This document shows positions 18,105 to 27,706 of a stretch of 64,000 nucleotides of DNA, piece by piece. The translations under genes and the position numbers were made by a program. The DNA lies in assembly GCF_040681875.1 (NCBI RefSeq), contig NZ_JBFAZP010000005.1:248001-312000 (forward strand), given 5' to 3'. Positions within the stretch are counted from its first letter, which is position 1, and every line of letters starts with the position of its first letter. This stretch comes from Longispora sp040681875. Lineage in GTDB: Bacteria > Actinomycetota > Actinomycetes > Mycobacteriales > Micromonosporaceae. The notes below the pieces were generated by a model. That model made no database searches. It was given only the letters and a program-made list of their open reading frames with translations, and had not been told where the DNA came from.

Positions 18105-18668
18105 TCAGTGCTCGCGGGTGGCCGTCAGGCAGGTGGTGCAGCTCGACTCGCGGAAGTGCTCCTTCCAGACCTGCTGGGTGCTCGCGCTGTTGCAGGTCAG
18201 CTGGTAGAGCGCCGTACCCGAGTTGGAGTGGTTGAGGCACTTGCCGCTGTTCACGTTCTTGATCATGTAGTTGGTGGTGCCGTTCGGGTTGGCGCTGTGG
18301 TACTGCACCTTCCACTGCTGGTTCGCGCCGCCCGAGCACGCCCACTGCTGGACCGTGCCGCCGTCGGCCGTGGACCAGTTCGCCAGGTCGAGGCACTTGC
18401 CGCTGTGCTGGGCCACGATCTGCACGCCGGCACCGGAGGACTGGAACGTGAACTGCTGGTTGCCCGAGCCGCTGGAGTTGGGGACCTTGCAGCCGAACTC
18501 CTGCACGATCGCGCCGTTGGCCGTCGAGCGGTCCTTGACGTCGATGCACAGGCCGGTGGCCTTGTTCGAGTACTGCAACCACCAGACGTCGGCCTGCGCG
18601 GCGGACGGGGCCAGCGTGACGAACGCGACCGCGGCGGCGGCCAGCGTCATGAGAATGCGCTTCAACAT
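18105..18668 (-). CDS. Secreted ricin-type beta-trefoil lectin
   Basis: 187 aa. Signal peptide MLKRILMTLAAAAVAFVTLAPSAAQA is followed directly by one RICIN domain: three subdomains with (Q/N)xF/W repeats (GNQQFTFQ, ANQQWKVQ, STQQVWKE) and the conserved GLCIDV, GKCLDL and GKCLNH segments. Expected to bind sugars outside the cell. The domain stands alone rather than being attached to a glycosidase, which is unusual but known. The tail has a CTTC motif. The 110-bp gap to the divergent SARP gene carries both promoters. Confidence 0.88.
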   Translation of the reverse strand: MLKRILMTLAAAAVAFVTLAPSAAQADVWWLQYSNKATGLCIDVKDRSTANGAIVQEFGCKVPNSSGSGNQQFTFQSSGAGVQIVAQHSGKCLDLANWSTADGGTVQQWACSGGANQQWKVQYHSANPNGTTNYMIKNVNSGKCLNHSNSGTALYQLTCNSASTQQVWKEHFRESSCTTCLTATREH

Positions 18669-18778
18669 GAGACCTCATTTCCTGGGTACTGGGCGGAGCT
18701 GGGTTGCATAGTTGCCCCACTCGGCACACAGCCGCGCACACACGTGCGTGTGCATGCCGACGGCGACGGGAGACCACA

Positions 18779-21700
18779 GTGGAGCTGCGTGTCCTCGGGG
18801 TGCTGGAGATCCGGGAAGGGCGCTCCACGACCGCGCCCCGGCGGCGGCTGACCAGGGTGCTGCTCGGCATGCTCGCGTTGCGCGCCAACCTCCCGCTGTC
18901 CACCGACACGATCGTGGAGGCGCTGTGGGACGGGGCCCCGCCGCGTTCGGCCCGGGCCAACCTGCGGTCCTATGTGGCCGAACTCCGCCGGCTGCTGCCC
19001 GGCGCGGAGCCCGCCGATCCCCGGGTGGAGGCCGTGCGCGGCGGGTACCTGCTGCGGGTCGGCACCCTCGGCCTGGACGTGCTGCGCTTCGAGGCCCTGG
19101 CCGCCGAGGGCCGCCAACACCTGGCCGACGGCGGGTACGGGTCGGCCGCCGACCGGCTCGGCCGCGCCTCGGCCCTGTGGCGGGGGCCGGTGCTGGCCGG
19201 GCTGGAGGTCCCCGGGGCGGTGGCCGCCGAGGCGCGCCTCCTGGAGGACCGGCGGCTCGACGTCACCGAGGACGCGATCGACGCCCGGCTCGCGCTCGCC
19301 CAGCACGCGGACCTGGCCTGCCAGCTGCCGACCCTGATCGCGGGCCACGAGCTGCGCGAACGCCGGTGGGGCCAGCTGATGCTCGCCCTGTACCGGTGCG
19401 GCCGGCAGGCGGAGGCCCTGGAGACCTACCAGCGGCTGTACCGGCTGCTGGCCGACGAACTGGGGGTCGAGCCGGGGCCGGCCAGCCGGGAGCTGCACTG
19501 CCGGATCCTGCGCTCGGATCCGGGGCTGTCCATGGCACCGGCCCGCCCGGGTACCGGCCGCCCCTGGCAGCTCCCGCCCGCCCCGGCGGTCTTCACCGGC
19601 CGCACCCCGGAACTGACCCAGCTCGACACCGCGATGCGCCCATCACCCACCCCGCGCGCGCCCATCACCCTCACCGTCCTCAGCGGCACCGCCGGAGTCG
19701 GCAAGACGGCCCTCGCCCTGCACTGGGCGCACCGGGCCCGCGAACAGTTCCCCGACGGCTGCCTGTACGTGGACCTGCGCGGCTACGGCCCCGACCAGCC
19801 CCGCCAGCCCGAGGACGTGCTGGTCGAGTTCCTGCAGGCCCTCGGCGCGGAGGCGCCCCGCGACCTGACCGGCGCGTACCGCACGGTGCTCGCCGGCCGC
19901 CGGCTGCTCGTCGTCCTCGACAACGCGTACTCCGCCGACCAGGTCCGGCCCCTGCTGCCCGGCGACTCGTGCGGGGTGCTCGTCACCAGCCGGGACGCGC
20001 TGGCCGGCCTGGTGGCCCGGGACGGCGCGACCCGGGTCGACGTGGACCTGCTCCCGGTCGCCGACGCCGTGGACCTGCTGCGTGCCCTGATCGGCAGCCG
20101 GGCCGAGGCCGAGCCCGGTACCGCCGAGACCCTCGCGCACCGGTGCGCCCGGCTGCCCCTCGCGCTGCGGATCGCCGCCGAGCTGGTGGCCGACGCCCCG
20201 GCGACCACCCTGGCGGAGCTGGCCGGGGAGCTCGCGGACGTGCAGCACCGGCTCGACGTGCTCGACGCGGGCGGGGACGCCCGGACGGCCGTCCGGGCGG
20301 TGCTGTCCTGGTCCGACCGGCACCTGTCCGCCGGGGCGGCCCGGGCGTTCCGGCTGCTGGGGCTGCACCCGGGAAGACACTTCGACGGGTACGCGCTCGG
20401 CGCGCTCGCCGACGCCCCGCCCCGGGCCCTGCTCGGCGCCCTGCTGCGCGCGCACCTGATCCACGAGGTGTCCCCGGGCCGGTACGCGTCCCACGACCTG
20501 CTGCGCGGGTACGCCCACGAACTGGCGGCCGGGCTCGACGAGCGGCCCGCAGCGGTGGCCCGGCTGCTCGACCAGCAGGCGTACACGGCGTCGGTGGCGA
20601 TGGACCTGGTGTACCCGTACGAGGCGCACCGCCGCCCCAAGGCCGTCGAGCCGACCGTGCCCACCGAGGCGTTCGCGGGGCCCGACGCCGCCCGGGCCTG
20701 GCTCGACGCGGAACTCGGCAACCTGCTCGCGGCCGTCCGGCTCGCCGCCCGGGGCCCGTGGTCCGGGCACCTGGCGACCCTGTCGGGCACCCTGCACCGG
20801 CACCTGTACACCCGGGGCCGGTACGCCGACATGCTCGACGTGCACGGCCTGGCCCTCGACGCGGCCCGGGCGGCGGCCGACCCGCGCGCCGAGGCGGCGG
20901 CCCTGCACGACCGGGGGATCGCGCTGGTCCGCCTGGGCCGGCACGACGAGGCGGGCGCGGACCTGACCCGCGCGCTGGCCGTCCGGGTGGAGACCGGCGA
21001 CCGGGCCGGCGAGGGCGCGACGAGACACGGGCTCGGCATGCTCGCCAACCAGCTGTCCCGACCGGAGGAGGCGCTCGACCAGTTCCGCCGGGCGCTCGCC
21101 CTCGGCCGGGAGGTGGGGGACCTGGCCGCCGAGGGCGCGGTACTCGGCAACATCGGCCTCGTGCACGAGTGGCTGGGCGAGTGGCCGGCGGCGCTGGACT
21201 GCTACGACCGGGCGCTGGCGATCCACCGCGCGAGCGGCTTCCGGACCGGTGAGGGCGACACCCTGAACAACCTCGCGATCGTGCACCGGCAGGCCGGCCG
21301 GATCCCGGAGGCGGTCGAGCACCTGGAACGGGCCCTGGAGGTGTACCGGGAGACCGGCGACCGGGGCGGGGTGGGCGTGGCGCTGAACAACCTCGGGCTG
21401 GCCGCCACGAACCGGGGCGACGGGGCGACCGCCCGCCGACACCTCGACGAGGCCCTGGCCGTGCACCGCGAACTGGGCAGCCGGGTCGCCGAGCTGGAGA
21501 CCCTCAACATCCTGGGCCTGCTCGACCACCGCGAGGGCCGCAGGGACGACGCGGTGGCCCGGTTCCGGGGCACCGTGGCCCTCGCCGTGGACCTCGGGTC
21601 ACCCGGCGGCCTGATGAACGCCCACCACGGGCTCGGCCTGGCCCTGGAGGCGGTGGGCCGGCACCCGGCGGCCCTGGTGCACCACGAGGCCGCCGTGGGG

Positions 21701-21859
21701 CTCGCCAGGGGCTGCGGGGCCCGTTCCTCGGAGGCGGACGCGCTGGCGGGCGCGGCCCGGTGCGCCCCGGACCCGGCGGAGGCGGCCCGGTTCCGCGCGG
21801 CGGCCGACGCCCTCTACGCGGCGCTGGGCGTCCCGGCCGGGTCGGTGGTCACCGCCTAG
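18779..21859 (+). CDS. AfsR/SARP-family transcriptional regulator (BTAD, NB-ARC, TPR), SARP 1
   Basis: 1026 aa. GTG 18779 (MELRVLGVLEI) has GGGAG upstream and matches SARP starts. Order: winged-helix DNA-binding domain (about 1-90, ARANLRSYVAELRRLLPG), BTAD domain (about 95-240, LMLALYRCGRQAEALETYQRL), NB-ARC ATPase with P-loop GTAGVGKTALAL near residue 302 and LLVVLDNAYSADQV (Walker B), then TPRs from about 690 to 990 (repeats beginning EALDQFRRALALGREVGD, AALDCYDRALAIHRASG, EAVEHLERALEVYRETGD). Activator type. Its target is not obvious; the divergent lectin gene is the nearest candidate. It ends overlapping the next, convergent gene by 4 bp. Confidence 0.92.
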   Translation: MELRVLGVLEIREGRSTTAPRRRLTRVLLGMLALRANLPLSTDTIVEALWDGAPPRSARANLRSYVAELRRLLPGAEPADPRVEAVRGGYLLRVGTLGLDVLRFEALAAEGRQHLADGGYGSAADRLGRASALWRGPVLAGLEVPGAVAAEARLLEDRRLDVTEDAIDARLALAQHADLACQLPTLIAGHELRERRWGQLMLALYRCGRQAEALETYQRLYRLLADELGVEPGPASRELHCRILRSDPGLSMAPARPGTGRPWQLPPAPAVFTGRTPELTQLDTAMRPSPTPRAPITLTVLSGTAGVGKTALALHWAHRAREQFPDGCLYVDLRGYGPDQPRQPEDVLVEFLQALGAEAPRDLTGAYRTVLAGRRLLVVLDNAYSADQVRPLLPGDSCGVLVTSRDALAGLVARDGATRVDVDLLPVADAVDLLRALIGSRAEAEPGTAETLAHRCARLPLALRIAAELVADAPATTLAELAGELADVQHRLDVLDAGGDARTAVRAVLSWSDRHLSAGAARAFRLLGLHPGRHFDGYALGALADAPPRALLGALLRAHLIHEVSPGRYASHDLLRGYAHELAAGLDERPAAVARLLDQQAYTASVAMDLVYPYEAHRRPKAVEPTVPTEAFAGPDAARAWLDAELGNLLAAVRLAARGPWSGHLATLSGTLHRHLYTRGRYADMLDVHGLALDAARAAADPRAEAAALHDRGIALVRLGRHDEAGADLTRALAVRVETGDRAGEGATRHGLGMLANQLSRPEEALDQFRRALALGREVGDLAAEGAVLGNIGLVHEWLGEWPAALDCYDRALAIHRASGFRTGEGDTLNNLAIVHRQAGRIPEAVEHLERALEVYRETGDRGGVGVALNNLGLAATNRGDGATARRHLDEALAVHRELGSRVAELETLNILGLLDHREGRRDDAVARFRGTVALAVDLGSPGGLMNAHHGLGLALEAVGRHPAALVHHEAAVGLARGCGARSSEADALAGAARCAPDPAEAARFRAAADALYAALGVPAGSVVTA

Positions 21860-23028
21860 AGGAACGCCTTCCCCTCGCCCCGATAGGTGGGGAACACGTC
21901 CACCACCCGGTCCCCCTCCACCACGTGCAGCTCGTTGACGTGCTCGCACAGCTCCCCGGCCTTCGCGTGCCGGAACCACACCCGGTCCCCGACCCGCAGC
22001 GCGTCGGCCCCGGGCCCGTGCAGCGGCGTCTGTACCTCACCGGCCCCCTCGGAACCACTCAGGGCAAGACCCTTCGGCAGGTACGGGCTGGGCAGGCGGC
22101 TGCCGTGCGCCGGACCGGAGGCGATCCAGCCGCCGCCGAGCACGGTCGCGATGCCCGGGGCGGGGCGGCGGACCACGGACAGTGCGAAGAGGGCGGCCGG
22201 GCGGGGCTGCCAGGCGGAGTACCCGTCGAAGAGGGTCGGGCCGAACAGGCCGCTGCCGGCGGTCAGCTCGGTGACGGCGTCCTCGGCCGTGGTCAGGTGC
22301 AGGCTGCCGGTGCCGCCGCCGTTGACGAACTCCAGCTCCGCGTGCCGGCGCACCGCCGCGACGGCCGCCGCCCGGCGCTCGGCCAACTCGGCGACGGACC
22401 GGCGCTGGATGAACCGGATCACCCGGCTGTAGGCGCGCCGGCCCGGCTGGGCGTCGCCGAGCCCGGCGATCTGGGCCTCGTACGCCATGATGCCGACCAG
22501 GGTGAAGCCCCGGCGCGCGGCGATCCGCCCGGCGAACTCCCCGAGCGCGGCGGCGCTGTGCAGGGGCGAGCGCCGGACCCCGATGTGCGCCCCGAACGGC
22601 CGCCAGGACGCGTCGAGTTCCAGACAGAGTCGGAAGTCGGGCCGCGCGCCCGGTGCCACGACGGCGTCGATCAGGTCAAGCTGTGCGGGGTCGTCGACCA
22701 TCAGCGTGATCTTGTCGGCGTGCTTGACCAGGTCGGCGAGCCCGCCCCGGTCGGCCGTCGGGTACGCGACCAGGATGTCGTCGCTGGTGCCCGTCTCGGC
22801 GAGCCAGAGCGCCTCGGCGAGGGTGAAGGCCATGACCCCCGCGTACCCGGGGAGGGCCAGGGCTCGTTGGATGAGGGGCCGACAGCGGACCGACTTGCTG
22901 GCGACACGGATCGGCTTGCCGCCCGCCCGCTGGAGCATGGCGGCGGCGTTGGCGTCGAAGGCGGCGGAGTCGACCACCGCGAACGGCGGGTCGAGATCGG
23001 TGGTCGCTAGGTCATAGCGCGCAGGCAT
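21856..23028 (-). CDS. PLP-dependent fold-III enzyme (amino acid deaminase/aldolase, alanine-racemase-like)
   Basis: 390 aa cytoplasmic enzyme with the alanine-racemase N-terminal barrel and the C-terminal domain of D-threonine aldolase/D-serine dehydratase-type proteins. The PLP Lys is in RVASKSVRC; LVGIMAYEAQIAGLGD and FVNGGGTGSLH are typical of the group annotated amino acid deaminase/aldolase. The C-terminal HGPGADALRVGDRVWFRHAKAGELCEHVNELHVVEGD contains the family's zinc-site-like H and C (FRHAKAGELC). It is convergent with SARP 1. Physiological substrate unknown. Confidence 0.85.
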   Translation of the reverse strand: MPARYDLATTDLDPPFAVVDSAAFDANAAAMLQRAGGKPIRVASKSVRCRPLIQRALALPGYAGVMAFTLAEALWLAETGTSDDILVAYPTADRGGLADLVKHADKITLMVDDPAQLDLIDAVVAPGARPDFRLCLELDASWRPFGAHIGVRRSPLHSAAALGEFAGRIAARRGFTLVGIMAYEAQIAGLGDAQPGRRAYSRVIRFIQRRSVAELAERRAAAVAAVRRHAELEFVNGGGTGSLHLTTAEDAVTELTAGSGLFGPTLFDGYSAWQPRPAALFALSVVRRPAPGIATVLGGGWIASGPAHGSRLPSPYLPKGLALSGSEGAGEVQTPLHGPGADALRVGDRVWFRHAKAGELCEHVNELHVVEGDRVVDVFPTYRGEGKAFL

Positions 23029-23256
23029 GGCCCAGCTTAACGCGAAACTCGCTCACATTGATGGTGCCACCGAGTCCGACGGCCAACAGTTATACAGTGA
23101 TCGGCAGTATCAGGCGTTCGAGTTGGGGGATTCGTCATCAGCGCGCAGGTCGATCTGTCCAGCGGAGCCGACGTCCGCGCGATTCTGCGAATCCGGCCGT
23201 TCCGTCGTCTCTGGCTCGTCCTCAGCCTCTCCTCCTTCGGGGACTGGCTCGGACTC

Positions 23257-25158
23257 ATGGCCACCGCCATCTTCGCCACCGCCCAGGTCAACTCCTCGGC
23301 GGCCAAGGGCGCCGCCTTCGGTGGCGTGATCGCCATCCGGCTGCTCCCGGCCCTCGTGCTCGGCCCGATCGCGGGCGTGTTCGCGGACCGTTTCGACCGC
23401 CGGTACACGATGGTGGTCTGCGATATTCTGCGGTTTGTCCTGTTCGCCTCGATCCCGCTGGTCGGCACGATCGCCGACAACGCCGGGGTCGCGATCAGCT
23501 GGGCCGCGATCGCCACGTTCCTGATCGAGGCGGTCGGCATGATCTGGGCCCCCGCCAAGGAGGCCTCGGTCCCGAACCTGCTGCCCAAGGGCAAGCTCGA
23601 ACGGGCCAACCAGCTCAGCCTCGTCATGACCTACGGCGTCGCCCCGGTGTCCGCCGCGCTCACGATCATCGTGGTGTCCTCGCTGCTCAAGGACCAGGCG
23701 AACACCTGGGCCTCCTCGTCGAACATCGCGCTGTACTTCAACGCGCTCACCTTCCTCGCCGCCGCCGTGACCGTGTTCTTCGGGATCAAGGAGATCAGCG
23801 GCCGCAGCGCCCGGCAGGCCAAGGGCGAGGGCGTGCTCACCCAGTTCCTCGACGGCTGGCGGTACGTGGGCCGCACCCCGCTCGTCCGGGGCCTCGTCTT
23901 CGGCATGCTCGGCGCGTTCGCCGGCGCGGGCGTGGTCATCGGCGCCGGCCCGTTCTACGCCGAGTCCCTGGGCGGCGGCGACGCCTCGTTCGGCATGCTG
24001 TTCGGCTCGCTGTTCATCGGCCTCGCGGTCGGGATCGCCCTCGGCCCCCGGATCATCGGCACCCTGTCCCGCAAGCGCTGGTTCGGCGCGAGCATCGTGA
24101 TGGCCAGCTGCGCCGTGTTCCTGCTCGCCATCTCCCCGCACCTGGCCATCGCCGTGTTCGGCGCGCTGCTCGTCGGCTCCGGGGCCGGCATGGCCTTCCT
24201 CGCCGGTACCACGATGCTCGGCACCGAGATCGGCGACGAGGTCCGGGGCCGGGTCTTCGGCTTCATCTGGACCGCCGTGCGGGTCGTGCTCATGCTCAGC
24301 ATCTCCCTGTCGGCCACCCTGGCCGGCTTCGGCGGCACCCGGCTCATCTTCGGCGCGCACATCTCCTTCACCCGGATCCTGCTCGCCGCCGCCGGCATCG
24401 TCGGCGCGCTCGCCGGGGTGATGGCCTTCCGCCAGATGGACGACCGCCGGGGGGTACCGGTCCTCGGCGACATCTGGGGCGCGCTCACCCGCCGGCCGCT
24501 CAGCATCGGCGAACCCGACCCCGGCAAGGGCCTGTTCATCGTGTTCGAGGGCGGCGAGGGGGTCGGCAAGTCCACCCAGGTCGTCAAGCTCGCCGCCTGG
24601 CTGCGCCTCCGGGGCTCCGAACCCGTCGTCACCCGCGAACCCGGGGCCACCGACATCGGCATGCGGATCCGGGGCCTGGTCCTCGACGGCAAGGACGACA
24701 TCTCGCCGCGCGCCGAGGCCCTGCTGTACGCGGCAGACCGGGCCCAGCACGTCTCCGAGGTGCTCCGGCCCGCGCTCACCGAGGGCAAGGTCGTGATCAG
24801 CGACCGGTACGTGGACTCCTCGCTCGCGTACCAGGGCGCCGGCCGCACCATGGCCACCGACGAGATCAGCTGGCTGTCCACCTGGGCGACCGGCGCGCTC
24901 AAGCCCGACCTGACCATCCTGATCGACCTCGACCCGGCGGTCGGGCTGACCCGGGCCAAGGCGCGCAGCGGGGCCGACCGGATCGAGTCGGAGTCCCTGG
25001 CGTTCCACGAGCGGGTCCGGTACGCGTTCCTCGACCTCGCCGGGGCCGACGCCGCCAACTACCTGGTCATCGACGGCACCGGAGACCCGGAGAAGATCGC
25101 GCTGGAGATCCGGGACCGGGTGGACGCGCTCCTCGTCCGGGAAGCGGCCCATGTCTGA
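23257..25158 (+). CDS. tmk: MFS transporter-thymidylate kinase fusion
   Basis: Fusion of an MFS-like membrane domain (to about residue 415) and dTMP kinase (about 425-633), which phosphorylates dTMP to dTDP. Kinase motifs: P-loop EGGEGVGKST near 430, VTREPGATDIG, DRYVDSSLAYQGAGR. This fusion is known in actinomycetes. The listed start is the first canonical in-frame codon (ATG 23257), but it cuts into TM helix 1: 23161-23256 encodes ADVRAILRIRPFRRLWLVLS, clearly part of the MFS domain. Upstream, the frame has no ATG, GTG or TTG back to the stop at 23098; see findings. Its end overlaps holB by 8 bp. Confidence 0.92.
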   Translation: MATAIFATAQVNSSAAKGAAFGGVIAIRLLPALVLGPIAGVFADRFDRRYTMVVCDILRFVLFASIPLVGTIADNAGVAISWAAIATFLIEAVGMIWAPAKEASVPNLLPKGKLERANQLSLVMTYGVAPVSAALTIIVVSSLLKDQANTWASSSNIALYFNALTFLAAAVTVFFGIKEISGRSARQAKGEGVLTQFLDGWRYVGRTPLVRGLVFGMLGAFAGAGVVIGAGPFYAESLGGGDASFGMLFGSLFIGLAVGIALGPRIIGTLSRKRWFGASIVMASCAVFLLAISPHLAIAVFGALLVGSGAGMAFLAGTTMLGTEIGDEVRGRVFGFIWTAVRVVLMLSISLSATLAGFGGTRLIFGAHISFTRILLAAAGIVGALAGVMAFRQMDDRRGVPVLGDIWGALTRRPLSIGEPDPGKGLFIVFEGGEGVGKSTQVVKLAAWLRLRGSEPVVTREPGATDIGMRIRGLVLDGKDDISPRAEALLYAADRAQHVSEVLRPALTEGKVVISDRYVDSSLAYQGAGRTMATDEISWLSTWATGALKPDLTILIDLDPAVGLTRAKARSGADRIESESLAFHERVRYAFLDLAGADAANYLVIDGTGDPEKIALEIRDRVDALLVREAAHV

Positions 25159-26338
25159 CGTCTGGGCCGACCTGGCCGGGCAGGACGACGCCGTCGTCAC
25201 CCTGCGCCGCGCCGCCCTGGCCGCCGACGCCATCGTGCGCGGCGAACAGGTGCCGGCCGGCGCCATGACCCACGCCTGGCTGTTCACCGGCCCGCCCGGC
25301 TCCGGCCGGTCCGTGGCCGCCCGGGCGTTCGCCGCCGCGCTCCAGTGTCCCGACGGCGGCTGCGGCACCTGTCCCGCCTGCCACACCGTGCTCGGTGGGA
25401 CGCACGCCGACGTGCGGTTCGTGGTCCCCGAGGGGCTGTCGATCGCGGTCAGCGAGATGCGCGCCCTCGTCCTGCGCGCCGCCAGCTCCCCGACCGGGGG
25501 CCGCTGGCAGGTGCTCCTCGTCGAGGACGCCGACCGGCTCACCGAGGCGGCTGGCAACGCGCTGCTCAAGGCGATCGAGGAACCTCCACCCCGGACGGTC
25601 TTCCTGCTGTGTACGCCGTCCACGCACCCCGACGACATCTCCGTGACGATCCGCTCCCGGTGCCGGGTGGTCGCCCTGGGCACCCCGAACATCGAGTCCA
25701 TCGCCCGGGTACTCGTCGAACGCGACGGCATCGCCCCCGCCGACGCCCAGTGGGCCGCGGCGGCCGCCCAGGGCCACGTGGGGCGGGCCCGCCGCCTCGC
25801 CCGGGACCCGGAGGCCCGCGCCCGCCGCGAGGAGGTCCTGGGCCTGCCGCGCCGGCTCACCAACATCAGCGCGGCCTTCGACGCCGCCGCGACCCTGATC
25901 TCCGCGTCCGAGGCCGAGGCCGCCGCGTCCGTCGCCGAGCTGTCGGTGAAGGAGAAGGCCGAGCTGGAGATGGCACTGGGCGCGGGGGGTACGGGCAAGG
26001 GGTCCGGCGGGGCGGTCCGTGGCTCGGCCGGCATCCTCAAGGATCTCGAACGCCGGCAGAAGTCCCGGGCCACCCGGGCCCAGCGCGACGCCCTCGACCG
26101 GGCGCTGATGGACCTCGCCGGCCTGTACCGCGACGTGCTCGCCCTGACGCTGAAGTCCCCGGCCCGGCCGATCCACGCGGACCGGGCGGACATGGCGCGG
26201 GCCGCCGCCGAACGGTGGACGCCGGAGTCGACGCTGCGCCGGCTGGAGGCGGTCCTCGCGTGCCGGGAGGCGATCGACGCGAACGTCAAGCCCCGGATCG
26301 CCGTCGAGTCGATGATGCTGTCCCTCTGGCAGGGCTGA
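25151..26338 (+). CDS. holB: DNA polymerase III delta' subunit
   Basis: 395 aa clamp-loader subunit. ATG 25151 overlaps the end of tmk, implying coupled translation. AAA+ fold: the P-loop is GPPGSGRS with Arg instead of the catalytic Lys, as expected for delta', which does not hydrolyse ATP. A zinc knuckle CPDGGCGTCPAC follows; LLVEDADRLTEAAGNALLKAIEEPPP is Walker B/sensor region and TIRSRCRVVAL carries the sensor/SRC motif. The C-terminus has an Ala/Glu-rich helical linker and GAGGTGKGSGG. Terminator just downstream. Confidence 0.93.
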   Translation: MSDVWADLAGQDDAVVTLRRAALAADAIVRGEQVPAGAMTHAWLFTGPPGSGRSVAARAFAAALQCPDGGCGTCPACHTVLGGTHADVRFVVPEGLSIAVSEMRALVLRAASSPTGGRWQVLLVEDADRLTEAAGNALLKAIEEPPPRTVFLLCTPSTHPDDISVTIRSRCRVVALGTPNIESIARVLVERDGIAPADAQWAAAAAQGHVGRARRLARDPEARARREEVLGLPRRLTNISAAFDAAATLISASEAEAAASVAELSVKEKAELEMALGAGGTGKGSGGAVRGSAGILKDLERRQKSRATRAQRDALDRALMDLAGLYRDVLALTLKSPARPIHADRADMARAAAERWTPESTLRRLEAVLACREAIDANVKPRIAVESMMLSLWQG

Positions 26339-26340
26339 GA

Positions 26341-26366
26341 GCCGACCCCCGGGTGGTCGGGTCGGC
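26341..26366 (+). terminator. Hairpin after holB
   Basis: 8-bp stem GCCGACCC / GGGTCGGC with a 10-nt loop, 3 bp after the holB stop. The right arm is also the beginning of direct repeat copy A. Confidence 0.55.
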
Positions 26367-26405
26367 CGGCACCTCGTACTTGAAAAGTAGCCTTTGACCT
26401 GGCTC
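26357..26405 (+). repeat. Imperfect direct repeat, copy A (left of the MFS/CGNR pair)
   Basis: 49 bp beginning TCGGGTCGGCCGGCACC and ending TTGACCTGGCT plus a few bases; about 80% identical to copy B at 28465-28513, with the conserved parts at both ends. Together they bracket 26430-28371. Confidence 0.7.
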
Positions 26406-26429
26406 TTCGTGGTGGCGGTGCCATCCGGC

Positions 26430-27683
26430 TCAGGGGTGCGGCTGGACCTCGCGCCGGGGTAGGCCCGTCTCGGCGTCGCGGAGGGCGCGGGTGGTGACCC
26501 GGGAGGCGAGCGGGAGCGCGGCGAGCGCGAGCCCGACGGCCGCCGCGACGAAGGTGGCCCGGATGCCGACTCCCCGGCCGAGCAGGCCCCCGGCGAGGGC
26601 GCCGAACGGCACGACGCCCAGGACGACCAGCCGGTAGGCGGCGGTGACCCGGCCGAGGAGTGCGTCGGGGACCGCCGCCTGGCGCAGGGTGCTGACGACG
26701 ATCTGGTTCATCGCGGTGGCCACGGCGGCGCCGAACATGCCGGCCAGGGCGAGGGGCGTGTCGTGGCCCAGGCCGAGGAGGGCGTAGCTGGCGGCCGGGG
26801 CGAGGGCGGCGAGCCAGGTGGTGGGGCCGCCGCCGATCCGGGGCACGACGTGCTCGGCGAGCAGCGAGCCGGCGATCGCACCGGCGGCGGGGACGGCGAT
26901 GAACAGGCCGTAGCGGGAGGTGGGCACCTGGTACGGGCCGGTGACCAGCAGGACGAGCAGCCCGCCGGTGGCCGCGCCGAAGAAGTTGATCGCCGCCGAG
27001 ATGAAGGCGACCCGGCGGAGCAGGTCGTGCCGCCAGAAGTGCGCCCAGCCGGAGCGGATGTCCTGGCCGACGCTGGTCGGGGTCGCCCGGCGCCGTTCCC
27101 GTTCCCCCTCGGTCGGCCGGAGCGCGGGCAGCAGCAGGGCCGCCGCGCCGGCCAGGGCGAACGCGACCGCGCCGGTGTAGAAGGCCGCCGACGCCGCCAG
27201 CGCGAACAACGCGGCCCCGGCGGGCGGGCCGACGAACGTGTTGATGACGGACTGGGTGGCGAACAGCCGGCCGTTGGCGCGTTCGAGCCGCTCCCGGGGC
27301 AGGAGCCGGGGCGGGATGGTCAGGGCGGCGTTGTCGACCAGCGTCTCGGCGCAACCGGCGAGGAAGACGGCGGCGTAGAGCAGGGCGACGTGCCGCCCAC
27401 CGTTCGCCAGGGCCACCGCGAGCAGCGCGAACCCGGCCGCGCGCAGCCAGTTGCCGGCGGTGAGGATCCGGCGGCGGTCCATCCGGTCGGCGAGCGCGCC
27501 GGCGGGGAGGGTCGCGACCAGCCAGGGCAGGAACTGCACCACCGTCATCCCCGCCACCGCGAGCGGGTCCCGGGTCAGGGTGGCGACGAGCAGCGGCGCG
27601 GCGGCCTGGAGCAGCCCGTCGGCCAGATTCGAGGACGCCTGGGACGCCCAGAGCGCCGCGAACGAGCCGCGTGGGGCGGGCAT
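26430..27683 (-). CDS. MFS transporter, multidrug-type
   Basis: 417 aa, 12 predicted TM helices, MFS_3/EntS-like. Signature GALADRMDRRRILTAGN after helix 2 and LRQAAVPDALLGRVTAAYRLVV near helix 10 are typical of actinobacterial MFS exporters. ATG 27683 has an excellent GGAGGAGG on the minus strand. It is divergent from a CGNR-type regulator with a perfect palindrome in the 82-bp gap, so the pair is probably a regulator-exporter module. Substrate unknown. Confidence 0.87.
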   Translation of the reverse strand: MPAPRGSFAALWASQASSNLADGLLQAAAPLLVATLTRDPLAVAGMTVVQFLPWLVATLPAGALADRMDRRRILTAGNWLRAAGFALLAVALANGGRHVALLYAAVFLAGCAETLVDNAALTIPPRLLPRERLERANGRLFATQSVINTFVGPPAGAALFALAASAAFYTGAVAFALAGAAALLLPALRPTEGERERRRATPTSVGQDIRSGWAHFWRHDLLRRVAFISAAINFFGAATGGLLVLLVTGPYQVPTSRYGLFIAVPAAGAIAGSLLAEHVVPRIGGGPTTWLAALAPAASYALLGLGHDTPLALAGMFGAAVATAMNQIVVSTLRQAAVPDALLGRVTAAYRLVVLGVVPFGALAGGLLGRGVGIRATFVAAAVGLALAALPLASRVTTRALRDAETGLPRREVQPHP

Positions 27684-27706
27684 AGGACCTCCTCCTCATG
27701 GGTTAT

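Noticed and set aside
23110..27699. 1529-codon minus-strand open frame across tmk, holB and the MFS gene
   Set aside because: Shadow of real genes; low-complexity R/P/G/A translation and no recognisable motif.
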